Shown piece by piece: positions 1-5,607 of a stretch of DNA of 5,717 nucleotides. Location: the NCBI GenBank assembly GCA_947177465.1, contig CAMWUP010000161.1, positions 1-5,717 of the forward strand. The letters run 5' to 3'. This stretch comes from an uncultured Lachnospiraceae bacterium. GTDB lineage: Bacteria; Bacillota; Clostridia; Lachnospirales; Lachnospiraceae. Both the position numbers and the translations under genes were made by a program. The notes below the pieces were generated by a model. The model was given only the letters and a program-made list of their open reading frames with translations. It ran no database searches and was not told the DNA's origin. Position 1 is the stretch's first letter; every line of letters begins with the position of its first letter.

Positions 1-41
1 GTCTGGCGTCCTTTTCTTACTAACTGGTTAAATGTTGGCAT
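1..41 (-). CDS. rpsL: Ribosomal protein S12, first 13 codons (runs off the left edge)
   Basis: Only the N-terminus is inside the window. The reverse strand from the ATG at 41-39 reads MPTFNQLVRKGRQ and then an incomplete Thr codon, which matches the highly conserved S12 start (MPTINQLVRKGR in most bacteria). S12 is a 30S subunit protein at the decoding centre and the site of streptomycin-resistance changes; that part of the protein lies outside the window. An AGAGGTG Shine-Dalgarno sits 7 nt upstream of the ATG, and a near-consensus promoter lies about 120 nt upstream. In most bacteria rpsL heads the str operon (rpsL-rpsG-fusA-tuf), so those genes are expected to the left; this is inference. 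Identification rests on a short but very characteristic stretch. Confidence 0.93.
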   Translation of the reverse strand, partial: MPTFNQLVRKGRQ

Positions 42-48
42 TCTGTTT

Positions 49-55
49 CACCTCT
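49..55 (-). promoter_or_regulatory. Shine-Dalgarno of rpsL
   Basis: Reads AGAGGTG on the minus strand, with 7 nt to the rpsL ATG. It fixes the S12 start, and the TGA of a possible 20-codon upstream frame (110-48) overlaps its 3' end. Confidence 0.85.
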
Positions 56-126
56 TTCTGAATATAAATAATAATTTCCATGTACTGTGCAAATATACAT
101 CTTCTTCCATATTAAATTAAAACCAC

Positions 127-183
127 AAAAAAAGAATGCATTTGCGTGCACACTATGATAGTATACGTGCTTGCAAATGCATT
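127..183 (-). terminator. Probable intrinsic terminator of the rmlD unit, overlapping the rpsL promoter
   Basis: A perfect 11-bp inverted repeat (135-145 AATGCATTTGC and 173-183 GCAAATGCATT) is extended inward, past a G-U pair and one mismatch, by GCAC 148-151 with GTGC 167-170. Read on the minus strand, the hairpin is followed one base later by seven T (133-127). It lies about 50 nt after the rmlD stop. The stem is fairly AT-rich, so efficiency is uncertain. Because the arms flank the -10 element, the repeat could instead or also be a repressor operator. Confidence 0.6.
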
Positions 184-188
184 GTCAA
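160..188 (-). promoter_or_regulatory. Near-consensus sigma-A promoter for rpsL
   Basis: On the minus strand a perfect -35 TTGACA (188-183) is followed, after exactly 17 bp, by the -10 TATACT (165-160). Transcription should start near 153 and run leftward into rpsL with a leader of roughly 110 nt. This is the strongest promoter-like sequence in the window, as expected for a ribosomal protein operon. The spacer contains one arm of the 135-183 inverted repeat, so this promoter sits inside the element that probably terminates rmlD transcription. Confidence 0.85.
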
Positions 189-232
189 TAACTTTTCACA
201 GATTTTACGCCATCTCAACCTGATTTTTTCTT

Positions 233-1087
233 TTAAAGCGCATATCTGCCTAACTTGGTAAGGTAGCGTGTAAGTGCATCCTGCCAGGGCGGAAGGCGCT
301 TAAAGCCGTTTGCGTCCAGCTTGTCCTTGCTCATTCTGCTGTTTGCCGGCCGCTTTGCCTTGGCATTATACTCTTCTGTAGTAACAGGAACTACCTCGAT
401 GTCTATGCCCGCCTGCCTGAATATTTCGCAGGTAAATTCATACCATGTGCAGATACCCTCGTTTGTGGCATGGTAAACGCCGTATTTTTCCGTCTCTATC
501 ATGTCCGACAGCAGAACCGCCAAATCTGCGGTTGCCGTAGGCGAACCGTACTGGTCGTTTACAACCGTGATGCGGTTGTTCGTCTCGGCAAGCCGCAGCA
601 TGGTTTTTACAAAGTTTTTGCCGTTTACGCCAAATGTCCATGTAATCCTTACAATAAAATATTTATCCAGCATATTCTGTACCGCCAGCTCACCCTCATA
701 TTTGGTCTGCCCGTACACACTGAGGGGATTTCTCTCGTCGTCCGGCTCCCAGGGTCTCGTTCCCTGTCCGTCAAACACATAGTCCGTGCTGATATAAAGC
801 ATTTTAATCGCAAGCTCTTTACATACACCGGCAATATACCGTGTACCATCCGCATTGACCCTGCGGCACATTTCCTCATTGTCCTCCGCTGCATCCACCG
901 CCGTATAAGCGGCGCAGTGGATGACTGCATCGGGCGCTGCTTCCGCAATCACCCTGTGTACGGCAGCCTCATCCGTAACGTCCATCTCATCGACATCAAC
1001 GCCGACTACCTCCGTTCCTCTTTTTTCAAGCTCCCTTGCCACGTCATATCCGAGCTGTCCCTTTACTCCTGTCACCAATACCTTCAT
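233..1087 (-). CDS. rmlD: dTDP-4-dehydrorhamnose reductase (RmlD family SDR)
   Basis: This 284-residue cytoplasmic reductase would make dTDP-L-rhamnose from dTDP-4-keto-L-rhamnose with NAD(P)H, the last step of the rhamnose donor pathway for cell-wall polysaccharide. Visible marks are the N-terminal Rossmann loop GVKGQLG (7-13) after a beta strand, the STDYVFDG block (100-107), the SDR catalytic Tyr125 and Lys129 in VYGQTK, DQYGSPT (178-184) and RPANSRM (246-252), all typical of RmlD. Length is normal for the family (about 280-300). Its ATG overlaps the stop of the upstream 119-residue gene (ATGA), and an AGGAGA site lies 6 nt before the ATG, so the two are translationally coupled. No rmlA, rmlB or rmlC is in the window. 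The exact sugar substrate is inferred; a related dTDP- or UDP-sugar reductase is possible. Confidence 0.9.
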   Translation of the reverse strand: MKVLVTGVKGQLGYDVARELEKRGTEVVGVDVDEMDVTDEAAVHRVIAEAAPDAVIHCAAYTAVDAAEDNEEMCRRVNADGTRYIAGVCKELAIKMLYISTDYVFDGQGTRPWEPDDERNPLSVYGQTKYEGELAVQNMLDKYFIVRITWTFGVNGKNFVKTMLRLAETNNRITVVNDQYGSPTATADLAVLLSDMIETEKYGVYHATNEGICTWYEFTCEIFRQAGIDIEVVPVTTEEYNAKAKRPANSRMSKDKLDANGFKRLPPWQDALTRYLTKLGRYAL

Positions 1088-1443
1088 GCGCTTTCTCCTG
1101 TCAGTTCATATTCTATCTCCCTCGCCGTCTCTTTCAGCCTCCAAAGCCTCCAGCCGGCAAGCGGTTTTTGTCTTTGTCCGGTCAGTTCGGCAATCCTGCG
1201 GCGATACTGCCTGCATGCCGAAACATACAAACCGGCTGCCGCTCCCAGAAGCATAACCGCCATCACAGCCATCGTTACCGGAAAAAAGCTGCTGCGGACA
1301 ATGCTCCCCGCCAAAGGTGCCACTTCTTCTTTAATCACGTACAATCTGTAACCCAATCCCTTTGCTGCCGCGTCCATAGTGCTCATCACTTCCACCGCAC
1401 CGTGTACCACTAATCCGTCCACCAGAATACAGACTCCTTTCAT
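1084..1443 (-). CDS. Small single-pass membrane protein of unknown function
   Basis: I do not recognise this 119-residue protein. It has a soluble N-terminal part of about 50 residues, one strong transmembrane helix (about 53-75, rich in Ala, Val, Met, Leu) and a basic C-terminal tail that opens with CRQYRRR (77-83). By the positive-inside rule the tail is cytoplasmic and the N-terminus outside, resembling the anchor end of a surface protein. There is no signal peptide. An in-frame TGA directly precedes the ATG, so the frame cannot extend upstream. No Shine-Dalgarno precedes the ATG, yet codons 2-4 contain AAAGGAG; the true start may therefore be the GTG at codon 8 (1422), 11 nt downstream of it. 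It overlaps rmlD by 4 nt (ATGA) and is probably co-transcribed with it. It could be a remnant of a larger gene. Confidence 0.6.
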   Translation of the reverse strand: MKGVCILVDGLVVHGAVEVMSTMDAAAKGLGYRLYVIKEEVAPLAGSIVRSSFFPVTMAVMAVMLLGAAAGLYVSACRQYRRRIAELTGQRQKPLAGWRLWRLKETAREIEYELTGESA

Positions 1444-1461
1444 TCATTTTTTACCGGGCGT

Positions 1462-1500
1462 TTGCGAAATCCGTCACCTGTCACATAACGGATTTCGCAA
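1462..1500. repeat. Perfect 13-bp inverted repeat in the divergent control region
   Basis: TTGCGAAATCCGT (1462-1474) and its exact reverse complement ACGGATTTCGCAA (1488-1500) flank a 13-nt spacer. The spacer region also carries GTCAC twice (1473-1477 and 1480-1484), and the whole element is bracketed by TTACC at 1451-1455 and 1501-1505. No T-run follows on either strand, so it is not a classical terminator. It lies 18 nt upstream of the minus-strand ATG at 1443, where it would form a stable hairpin in the mRNA leader, or it could be a regulator-binding site. Confidence 0.75.
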
Positions 1501-1517
1501 TTACCTAAAGTTCTACA

Positions 1518-1546
1518 AGTATAAAGACAGTCTTTTCCCTCCAAAA
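1518..1546 (-). promoter_or_regulatory. Candidate promoter for the 119-residue gene and rmlD
   Basis: On the minus strand a good -10 TATACT (1523-1518) has a weak -35 TTTTGG (1546-1541) at 17 bp; TTGGAG at 15 bp is an alternative. Transcription would begin near 1511, just before the 13-bp inverted repeat, so the hairpin would sit at the 5' end of the message. The -35 match is poor. Confidence 0.35.
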
Positions 1547-1548
1547 GG

Positions 1549-1567
1549 TTCATTTAGACAAAATGAA
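1549..1567. repeat. Small 7-bp inverted repeat between divergent promoters
   Basis: TTCATTT (1549-1555) and AAATGAA (1561-1567) are separated by 5 nt. The element lies between the candidate leftward and rightward promoters, where a shared regulator could bind. It is AT-rich and short, so chance is a real alternative. Confidence 0.35.
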
Positions 1568-1575
1568 TTTGCATC

Positions 1576-1604
1576 TTTTCTTTTTTGCAGCATTACTTTA
1601 TAAT
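1576..1604 (+). promoter_or_regulatory. Candidate promoter of the plus-strand operon
   Basis: A perfect -10 TATAAT (1599-1604) lies 56 nt before the start chosen for the GGDEF gene. The -35 position at 17 bp (1576-1581, TTTTCT) is poor and there is no extended -10 TG, so it may need an activator. No typical ECF-type -35 AAC box with a -10 CGT box was seen here. Confidence 0.45.
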
Positions 1605-1643
1605 AAGGGTATATCTCAAAAATGGCTTTTAAGCGGCTGACAG

Positions 1644-1651
1644 AAAGGAGG
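1644..1651 (+). promoter_or_regulatory. Shine-Dalgarno that sets the start of the GGDEF gene
   Basis: AAAGGAGG, preceded by AG, is almost fully complementary to the 16S 3' end and sits 9 nt before the ATG at 1661. The in-frame ATG at 1622 has no such site and would begin about 10 nt from the predicted transcription start, so it is rejected as the start. Confidence 0.85.
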
Positions 1652-1660
1652 CTGGCATCC

Positions 1661-2368
1661 ATGCCGGAACAGAAATTTGTCAAAACCTTCCGCACTGCCA
1701 AAATCATACAGTTATGCCTTCTGGCAGTCATTGAAATTATATTTTCCGTTACGCTTATTCTGGATTCGCGGCTCAGGCACATGATTTATGCCGACAGAAC
1801 CCTTTTTATACTGTGTGCTACTATCTGGGTGCTGATGATTTTCAGTTTCATCTGCCTGCTCAACGATTTTTTCAAGCTGCGCGCCCTCGCCGTCGGCAGT
1901 CATGCGCTGACACAGACGGCATATCTTGACAGCCTGACCAGCATACCCAACAGGCATAGTCTTGACGCTGTTTTCAGAACCTATACAAGCCGCAAGTCCT
2001 TACAGCATACCGGATGCGCCATGTTTACCATCAGTAATTTAAAACGCGTCAACGAGACGGAGGGCTACAAGACCGGAGACCGGCTGATTCAGGACTTTTG
2101 CGGCATATTAGAAGAACTCGGCGATTCCTCCGGCTTTGTCTGCCGCAACGGTGGCAATGAATTTGTTGCAGTGCTCGATGACTGCGGCAAAGAATCCATG
2201 GAGGCGTTTATTGCCGGACTGGAAGCCAAAATCTCCTTATACAATGAGGAACATGACAAAACGCCGATTAAGCTGCGGTCCGCCTACACACTGGCAGAGG
2301 AAGAACAAGTGCAGGCGTTCACCCAGCTTTTAACTGCAGCCTACAACAAGCTGTATCATATTTCCTGA
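1661..2368 (+). CDS. Membrane protein with degenerate GGDEF domain
   Basis: 235 residues from the ATG with the strong ribosome binding site. Two hydrophobic helices (about 14-34 and 47-68), joined by a loop of about 12 residues, form a hairpin anchor, followed by a cytoplasmic GGDEF-fold domain (about 85-230). The fold is clear from YLDSLTSIPNR (88-98; usual D-x-LT-x-L-x-NR) and CRNGGNEF (161-168; usual R-Y-GG-D/E-EF). Catalytic features are lost: the signature is GGNEF; the usual DxDxFK metal-binding segment reads TISNLK (123-128); the ND-x-x-GH block reads NETEGY (131-136); and the RxxD inhibitory site reads DSSG (155-158). Diguanylate cyclase activity is therefore unlikely, and a regulatory or scaffolding role is inferred. 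It is the first gene of the plus-strand operon, 28 nt before a sigma factor gene. No periplasmic sensor domain is visible. Confidence 0.85.
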   Translation: MPEQKFVKTFRTAKIIQLCLLAVIEIIFSVTLILDSRLRHMIYADRTLFILCATIWVLMIFSFICLLNDFFKLRALAVGSHALTQTAYLDSLTSIPNRHSLDAVFRTYTSRKSLQHTGCAMFTISNLKRVNETEGYKTGDRLIQDFCGILEELGDSSGFVCRNGGNEFVAVLDDCGKESMEAFIAGLEAKISLYNEEHDKTPIKLRSAYTLAEEEQVQAFTQLLTAAYNKLYHIS

Positions 2369-2396
2369 TACGCGCAAAAGAAAGTGCCGTAAGCTT

Positions 2397-2954
2397 ATGA
2401 AAGAATCCAACATCCCCTATCTGGCAGGTCTTGTGATACGCGCCAGACAAAATGACAGCGATGCCTTTGCAGAGCTGTATGCCCTGACCTTCAACAAGGT
2501 ATACAACTATGCAAGACATTACCTGCGCGATGATTTTCTTGCCCACGATGCGGTACAGGAAATTTACATATCGGCACTCAAAAATCTAAACAAACTAAAT
2601 GACCCAACCTTGTTCATCGCGTGGCTGAACCGGATTTCTTTCCATGTCTGCTATGACATGAGCAAAAAAGCAAACCAGTTCCATGATATTGCGGACCCTG
2701 AAATTTTAGAGCTTCTGCAGGATGATTCCACCGATACAAATCCGGAAGCGCGCTGCCTGCAAAAGGATGAATATGAGCGTCTGAACAAAGCCATGGATGC
2801 ACTACCTTTTCAGGAAAAGCAGGTATTAACGATGCGTTACTACAACAATATGAAGCTTCAGGAAATTGCCGCCGCAATGGAAATCAGCCGAAGCAGCGTA
2901 AAACGCTACATTGCCTCCGGCAACGCACATTTACTGGTACTGCTTAAGGGTTAA
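2397..2954 (+). CDS. RNA polymerase sigma-70 family (ECF-like) sigma factor
   Basis: At 185 residues this has the length of an extracytoplasmic-function (group 4) sigma factor. Region 2 spans about 22-92, with FAELYALTFNKVYNYARHYL (24-43) and the aligned DAVQEIYISALKNL segment (51-64) that contacts core polymerase and the -10. Region 4 spans about 127-180: DALPFQEKQVLTMRYYNNMK (134-153), then a helix-turn-helix in LQEIAAAMEISRSSVKRYI (154-172) for the -35. Regions 1 and 3 are absent. The start is the ATG 28 nt after the GGDEF stop; its Shine-Dalgarno is weak (AGAAAG, about 13 nt away), suggesting low or coupled expression. The next gene encodes a single-pass membrane protein starting 12 nt after its stop, the usual place of a cognate anti-sigma factor. 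The regulon is unknown; autoregulation of this operon is a reasonable inference. Confidence 0.88.
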   Translation: MKESNIPYLAGLVIRARQNDSDAFAELYALTFNKVYNYARHYLRDDFLAHDAVQEIYISALKNLNKLNDPTLFIAWLNRISFHVCYDMSKKANQFHDIADPEILELLQDDSTDTNPEARCLQKDEYERLNKAMDALPFQEKQVLTMRYYNNMKLQEIAAAMEISRSSVKRYIASGNAHLLVLLKG

Positions 2955-2959
2955 GGAGG
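2953..2959 (+). promoter_or_regulatory. Shine-Dalgarno overlapping the sigma factor stop; sets the next start
   Basis: AAGGAGG starts inside the TAA of the sigma gene and lies 7 nt before the ATG at 2967. An in-frame GTG at 2961 touches the site with no usable spacing, so the ATG is preferred. The arrangement favours coupled translation of sigma factor and membrane partner. Confidence 0.8.
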
Positions 2960-2966
2960 TGTGAAT

Positions 2967-3452
2967 ATGCTTTTTAACAGTAAAAAACATCATATGGATT
3001 TAAAAGAGGCAGACGCCACTCTGCAGAACGTGTTTAAGGCATGCCATATCCCTCCGAACACCGTGGCTTTTGACAGGCTGGCATTTCGCCGCAGGCTGAA
3101 TACCCGCATTTACAACAGACTGCTTGCCATAACAATGCTCTTACTGTTCTTTACCTTTGTCCTGCCCCTCGTTGTTTCGCCGGCCGCTTCTTTTCTAAGG
3201 GGCGGTGAAGCCTCTGAGGTTGTACTGATATCCGATACACTCTCCGGCGATGTGCTGAAGCTGACTTTATCGGGCAGCGGCATATGCTACAGTGAGGCAT
3301 ATCAGGAAACTGCCTCCGGCATCATAGAGCCGGCGCTTTCCTACAACGAAAAAACCGGCGTTATTTCTTTTTCCTACTATGGAACCGAGACTAATATTTA
3401 TATCCCTCTGGAGAATGCCCCTGATTTGCATCTCTGGCTTTCTCCACGTTAA
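2967..3452 (+). CDS. Single-pass membrane protein, putative anti-sigma factor
   Basis: 161 residues from the ATG at 2967. An N-terminal cytoplasmic part of about 50 residues, with a basic stretch (FRRRLNTR, 40-47), is followed by one transmembrane helix (about 52-73) and an extracytoplasmic domain of about 88 residues. That domain is rich in Ser, Gly, Thr and Tyr, and its pattern (for example VISFSYYGTETNIYIPL, 132-148) suggests beta strands. I see no zinc-binding HxxxCxxC anti-sigma motif and do not recognise a named family. The call rests on position directly after the sigma gene, tight spacing and topology: an N-terminal part that could hold the sigma factor and an outer part that could sense a signal. 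A structural membrane partner of the downstream pilus genes is the alternative. Confidence 0.6.
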   Translation: MLFNSKKHHMDLKEADATLQNVFKACHIPPNTVAFDRLAFRRRLNTRIYNRLLAITMLLLFFTFVLPLVVSPAASFLRGGEASEVVLISDTLSGDVLKLTLSGSGICYSEAYQETASGIIEPALSYNEKTGVISFSYYGTETNIYIPLENAPDLHLWLSPR

Positions 3453-3474
3453 ATCAGTAAGTTAGAGGATGATT

Positions 3475-4533
3475 ATGAAAAAAACAACTCTTTTATTTTC
3501 TTTCCTTTTATATCTGTTGTGCATGTCGCTTGCGGGCTGCGGCACAAACACCGCTCCCCTGCCTGGCGGCACATCACCGGTGGCTGACGGAACCGGCGTC
3601 CCTGCTCCTGATGCAACCATACCGGCCGTTACACCGGCGCCTGCCAACGACCCTTCTGCCTCTCCTTCCCCCGGAAAAGAGCCGGATGCGGAAGCTTCAC
3701 CCGAACCCGAAACGGGTCTCAGGGACAATACGCCCCACTGCCTTGTACCAGCGGCAGACGGTACGGAAGAAGTGCACAACGAATACGCCTCCATTGACTA
3801 CTCCAATGCTGCGGAGGGCTATTTTATGGCACGCTACACCGGCACCTGCCCCAAGGTTAAGATGCAGGTAAAAGGAAGCAATGCCGTTACCTACACCTAC
3901 AATCTGGGCAGCAGCGAATACGAGGCTTTTCCCCTGTCAGCAGGAAACGGCTCCTATGAAATAACGATTTTAGAAAATGTTTTCGACACCAACTATGTAA
4001 TTTGCCTGACTACCACCATTGACGTTACCCTGTCCAACGAATTCGGGCCTTACCTGTATCCCAACCAGTACTGCGTGTTTGACTCCCAGAGCCGGACAGT
4101 CGCTTTGGCAGAGGAGCTTGCCGAGCCCGCCAATACCGATTTGGACGTTATTGCAAACGTATACAATTATGTGATAGAATCCATTTCCTATGATTACGAC
4201 AAGGCGGCAACCGTTCCCAGCGGCTATATTCCCGATGTGGATGCCATTTTAGAAAGCGGCACAGGCATATGTCTGGATTATGCCGCTGTTATGACCAGTA
4301 TGCTGCGAAGCCAGCGGATTCCCACCCGTTTGGAAGTGGGCTACGCCGGAGATTTATACCATGCATGGATTAGCGCTTATATTCCTGACGTGGGCTGGGT
4401 CAACGGCATCGTAAAATTTGACGGGAAGGACTGGGAGCTTATGGACCCTACCCTTGCTTCCATGGTCGAAGAAAACGAGCTAAAAGATTTTATCAGTGAC
4501 GAAAGTAACTATGTTGTCAAATATGTGTATTAA
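3475..4533 (+). CDS. Lipoprotein with transglutaminase-like (TGc) domain
   Basis: 352 residues. A basic start (MKK), a hydrophobic stretch and the lipobox LAGC (19-22) make Cys22 the lipidated residue, so the mature protein is anchored on the outer face of the membrane. Residues 23-82 are a Pro/Ala/Ser/Thr-rich stalk. A middle part (about 95-205) looks beta-rich. The C-terminal transglutaminase/protease-like core carries the expected triad in order: Cys266 in GTGICLDYA, His296 in YHAW, and Asp324 in ELMDPT. All three are present, so an active papain-fold enzyme (transamidase, peptidase or amidase) is plausible; the substrate is unknown. The ATG at 3475 is preferred over the one two codons upstream because AGAGG (3464-3468) then has 6 nt of spacing. 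It begins 22 nt after the membrane protein gene and ends 17 nt before the platform gene. Confidence 0.88.
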   Translation: MKKTTLLFSFLLYLLCMSLAGCGTNTAPLPGGTSPVADGTGVPAPDATIPAVTPAPANDPSASPSPGKEPDAEASPEPETGLRDNTPHCLVPAADGTEEVHNEYASIDYSNAAEGYFMARYTGTCPKVKMQVKGSNAVTYTYNLGSSEYEAFPLSAGNGSYEITILENVFDTNYVICLTTTIDVTLSNEFGPYLYPNQYCVFDSQSRTVALAEELAEPANTDLDVIANVYNYVIESISYDYDKAATVPSGYIPDVDAILESGTGICLDYAAVMTSMLRSQRIPTRLEVGYAGDLYHAWISAYIPDVGWVNGIVKFDGKDWELMDPTLASMVEENELKDFISDESNYVVKYVY

Positions 4534-4550
4534 ATAAGGAGAAAAAGACA

Positions 4551-5594
4551 ATGGGCAAAAAAAGATTATCCAATCAGGAGATTGCCTCCTTCTGCAGTCA
4601 GACCGCCATGCTGTTTAACGCCGGCATTACACCGGTGGAGAGCATGGGCATCCTGTTAAACGACAGCAAGACGCAGGAAGGAAAGGACGTCCTTCAGGGC
4701 ATACTGGAGGTCTGCAGGCAGGGCGAGCCCTTTGCCGAGGCGCTGCGCGCATCTGATGTTTTTCCTGACTATGTGCTGCACATGATTGCCATCGGTGAAG
4801 AATCCGGCAATCTAGATTCGGTTATGCAGTCGCTTGCCACATATTATGAGCGGGAAGATTCCATTTCCGACAGTATCCGCAGTGCCGTGAGTTATCCTTT
4901 TATCATGATTGGTATCATGGTTCTTGTGATTTTTGTGCTGCTCGGCAAGGTACTTCCCATTTTTAATCAGGTCTTTATACAGCTTGGCAGCGAGATGAGC
5001 GGCATATCCGCAACACTGCTCCATCTGGGCAATTCCTTAAACCGTTATTCCGTTATCTTTGTCGTGATTCTGCTCGTCATCGCAGGACTCTATTTTCTGT
5101 CAACAAAGACCAAAAAGGGGCGCGTTCTCTCAAGACGTATCCTCTCCGCTTTTCCGCTGACAAAGGGCTTTTATGAGAAGCTTGCCGCCGGACGCTTTGC
5201 AAGCGGTATGGCGCTTACCATCAGCAGCGGCATGGACACCTTCAACAGTCTGGATATGGTTTCCAAGTTGACGGAGCATAAGGGTATGCAGGAAAAAATC
5301 AACGCCTGCAAAAAGGCAATTCAAGACGGCTCCAATTTTTCAGAAGCGCTGACTGCTTCCGGTATTTTCTCCAACCTCTACTCCCGCATGGTTGCCGTTG
5401 GTTTCAGAACAGGCTCCATCGATACCGTCATGCAGAAAATAGCCGACAACTACGACAGGGAGACCGAACGAAAAATCCGCTCCATCATATCGGTTTTAGA
5501 GCCTACTCTGGTCATTATTTTGTCCGTTATCGTGGGACTGGTTCTGCTGTCCGTCATCTTCCCTCTTATGGGAATTATGTCCAGCATCGGTTAA
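4551..5594 (+). CDS. Type II secretion/type IV pilus platform protein (PilC/GspF/ComGB family)
   Basis: 347 residues, shorter than PilC/GspF (about 400) and close to ComGB. It has two T2SSF repeats. The first (about 12-135) has QTAMLFNAGITPVES (17-31) and GEESGNLDSVM (82-92); the second (about 215-340) has LTISSGMDTFNSL (222-234) and the matching GFRTGSIDTVM (284-294). Transmembrane helices lie at about 117-136, 166-185 and 319-340. The protein forms the membrane platform that couples a cytoplasmic assembly ATPase to pilin polymerisation. AAGGAG sits 9 nt before the ATG. It is the last complete gene of the run; neither the ATPase, pilins nor prepilin peptidase is in the window, so they should be downstream or elsewhere. 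Whether the system is a pilus, a competence pseudopilus or a secretion machine cannot be told from this gene alone. Confidence 0.92.
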   Translation: MGKKRLSNQEIASFCSQTAMLFNAGITPVESMGILLNDSKTQEGKDVLQGILEVCRQGEPFAEALRASDVFPDYVLHMIAIGEESGNLDSVMQSLATYYEREDSISDSIRSAVSYPFIMIGIMVLVIFVLLGKVLPIFNQVFIQLGSEMSGISATLLHLGNSLNRYSVIFVVILLVIAGLYFLSTKTKKGRVLSRRILSAFPLTKGFYEKLAAGRFASGMALTISSGMDTFNSLDMVSKLTEHKGMQEKINACKKAIQDGSNFSEALTASGIFSNLYSRMVAVGFRTGSIDTVMQKIADNYDRETERKIRSIISVLEPTLVIILSVIVGLVLLSVIFPLMGIMSSIG

Positions 5595-5607
5595 AGGAGA
5601 AACTGCC

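Noticed and set aside
470..1351. A 293-codon open frame on the plus strand, longer than rmlD itself
   Set aside because: It runs antisense across rmlD and the 119-residue gene, has no recognisable motifs and is rich in Arg, Cys, His and Ser as a shadow frame would be. The minus-strand frame carries the whole set of RmlD motifs.
1462..1500. The 13-bp inverted repeat as an intrinsic terminator
   Set aside because: There is no T-run after the hairpin in either direction, and the nearest minus-strand start is 18 nt downstream, so a leader or operator role fits better.
1622..1660. Upstream in-frame ATG adding 13 residues to the GGDEF protein
   Set aside because: No ribosome binding site precedes it and it would lie about 10 nt from the predicted transcription start; the ATG at 1661 has AAAGGAGG at 9 nt.
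1661..2368. Calling the GGDEF protein an active diguanylate cyclase
   Set aside because: The signature acid, metal-binding Asp residues and the I-site are all replaced.
2961..2966. GTG start for the putative anti-sigma gene
   Set aside because: It abuts the AAGGAGG site with about 1 nt of spacing; the ATG at 2967 has a normal 7 nt.
3462..3871. Open frames overlapping the start of the lipoprotein gene on both strands (3462-3794 minus, 3530-3871 plus)
   Set aside because: They mirror the repetitive Pro/Ala/Ser-rich stalk coding sequence, which keeps other frames free of stops; neither has family motifs or a ribosome binding site of note.
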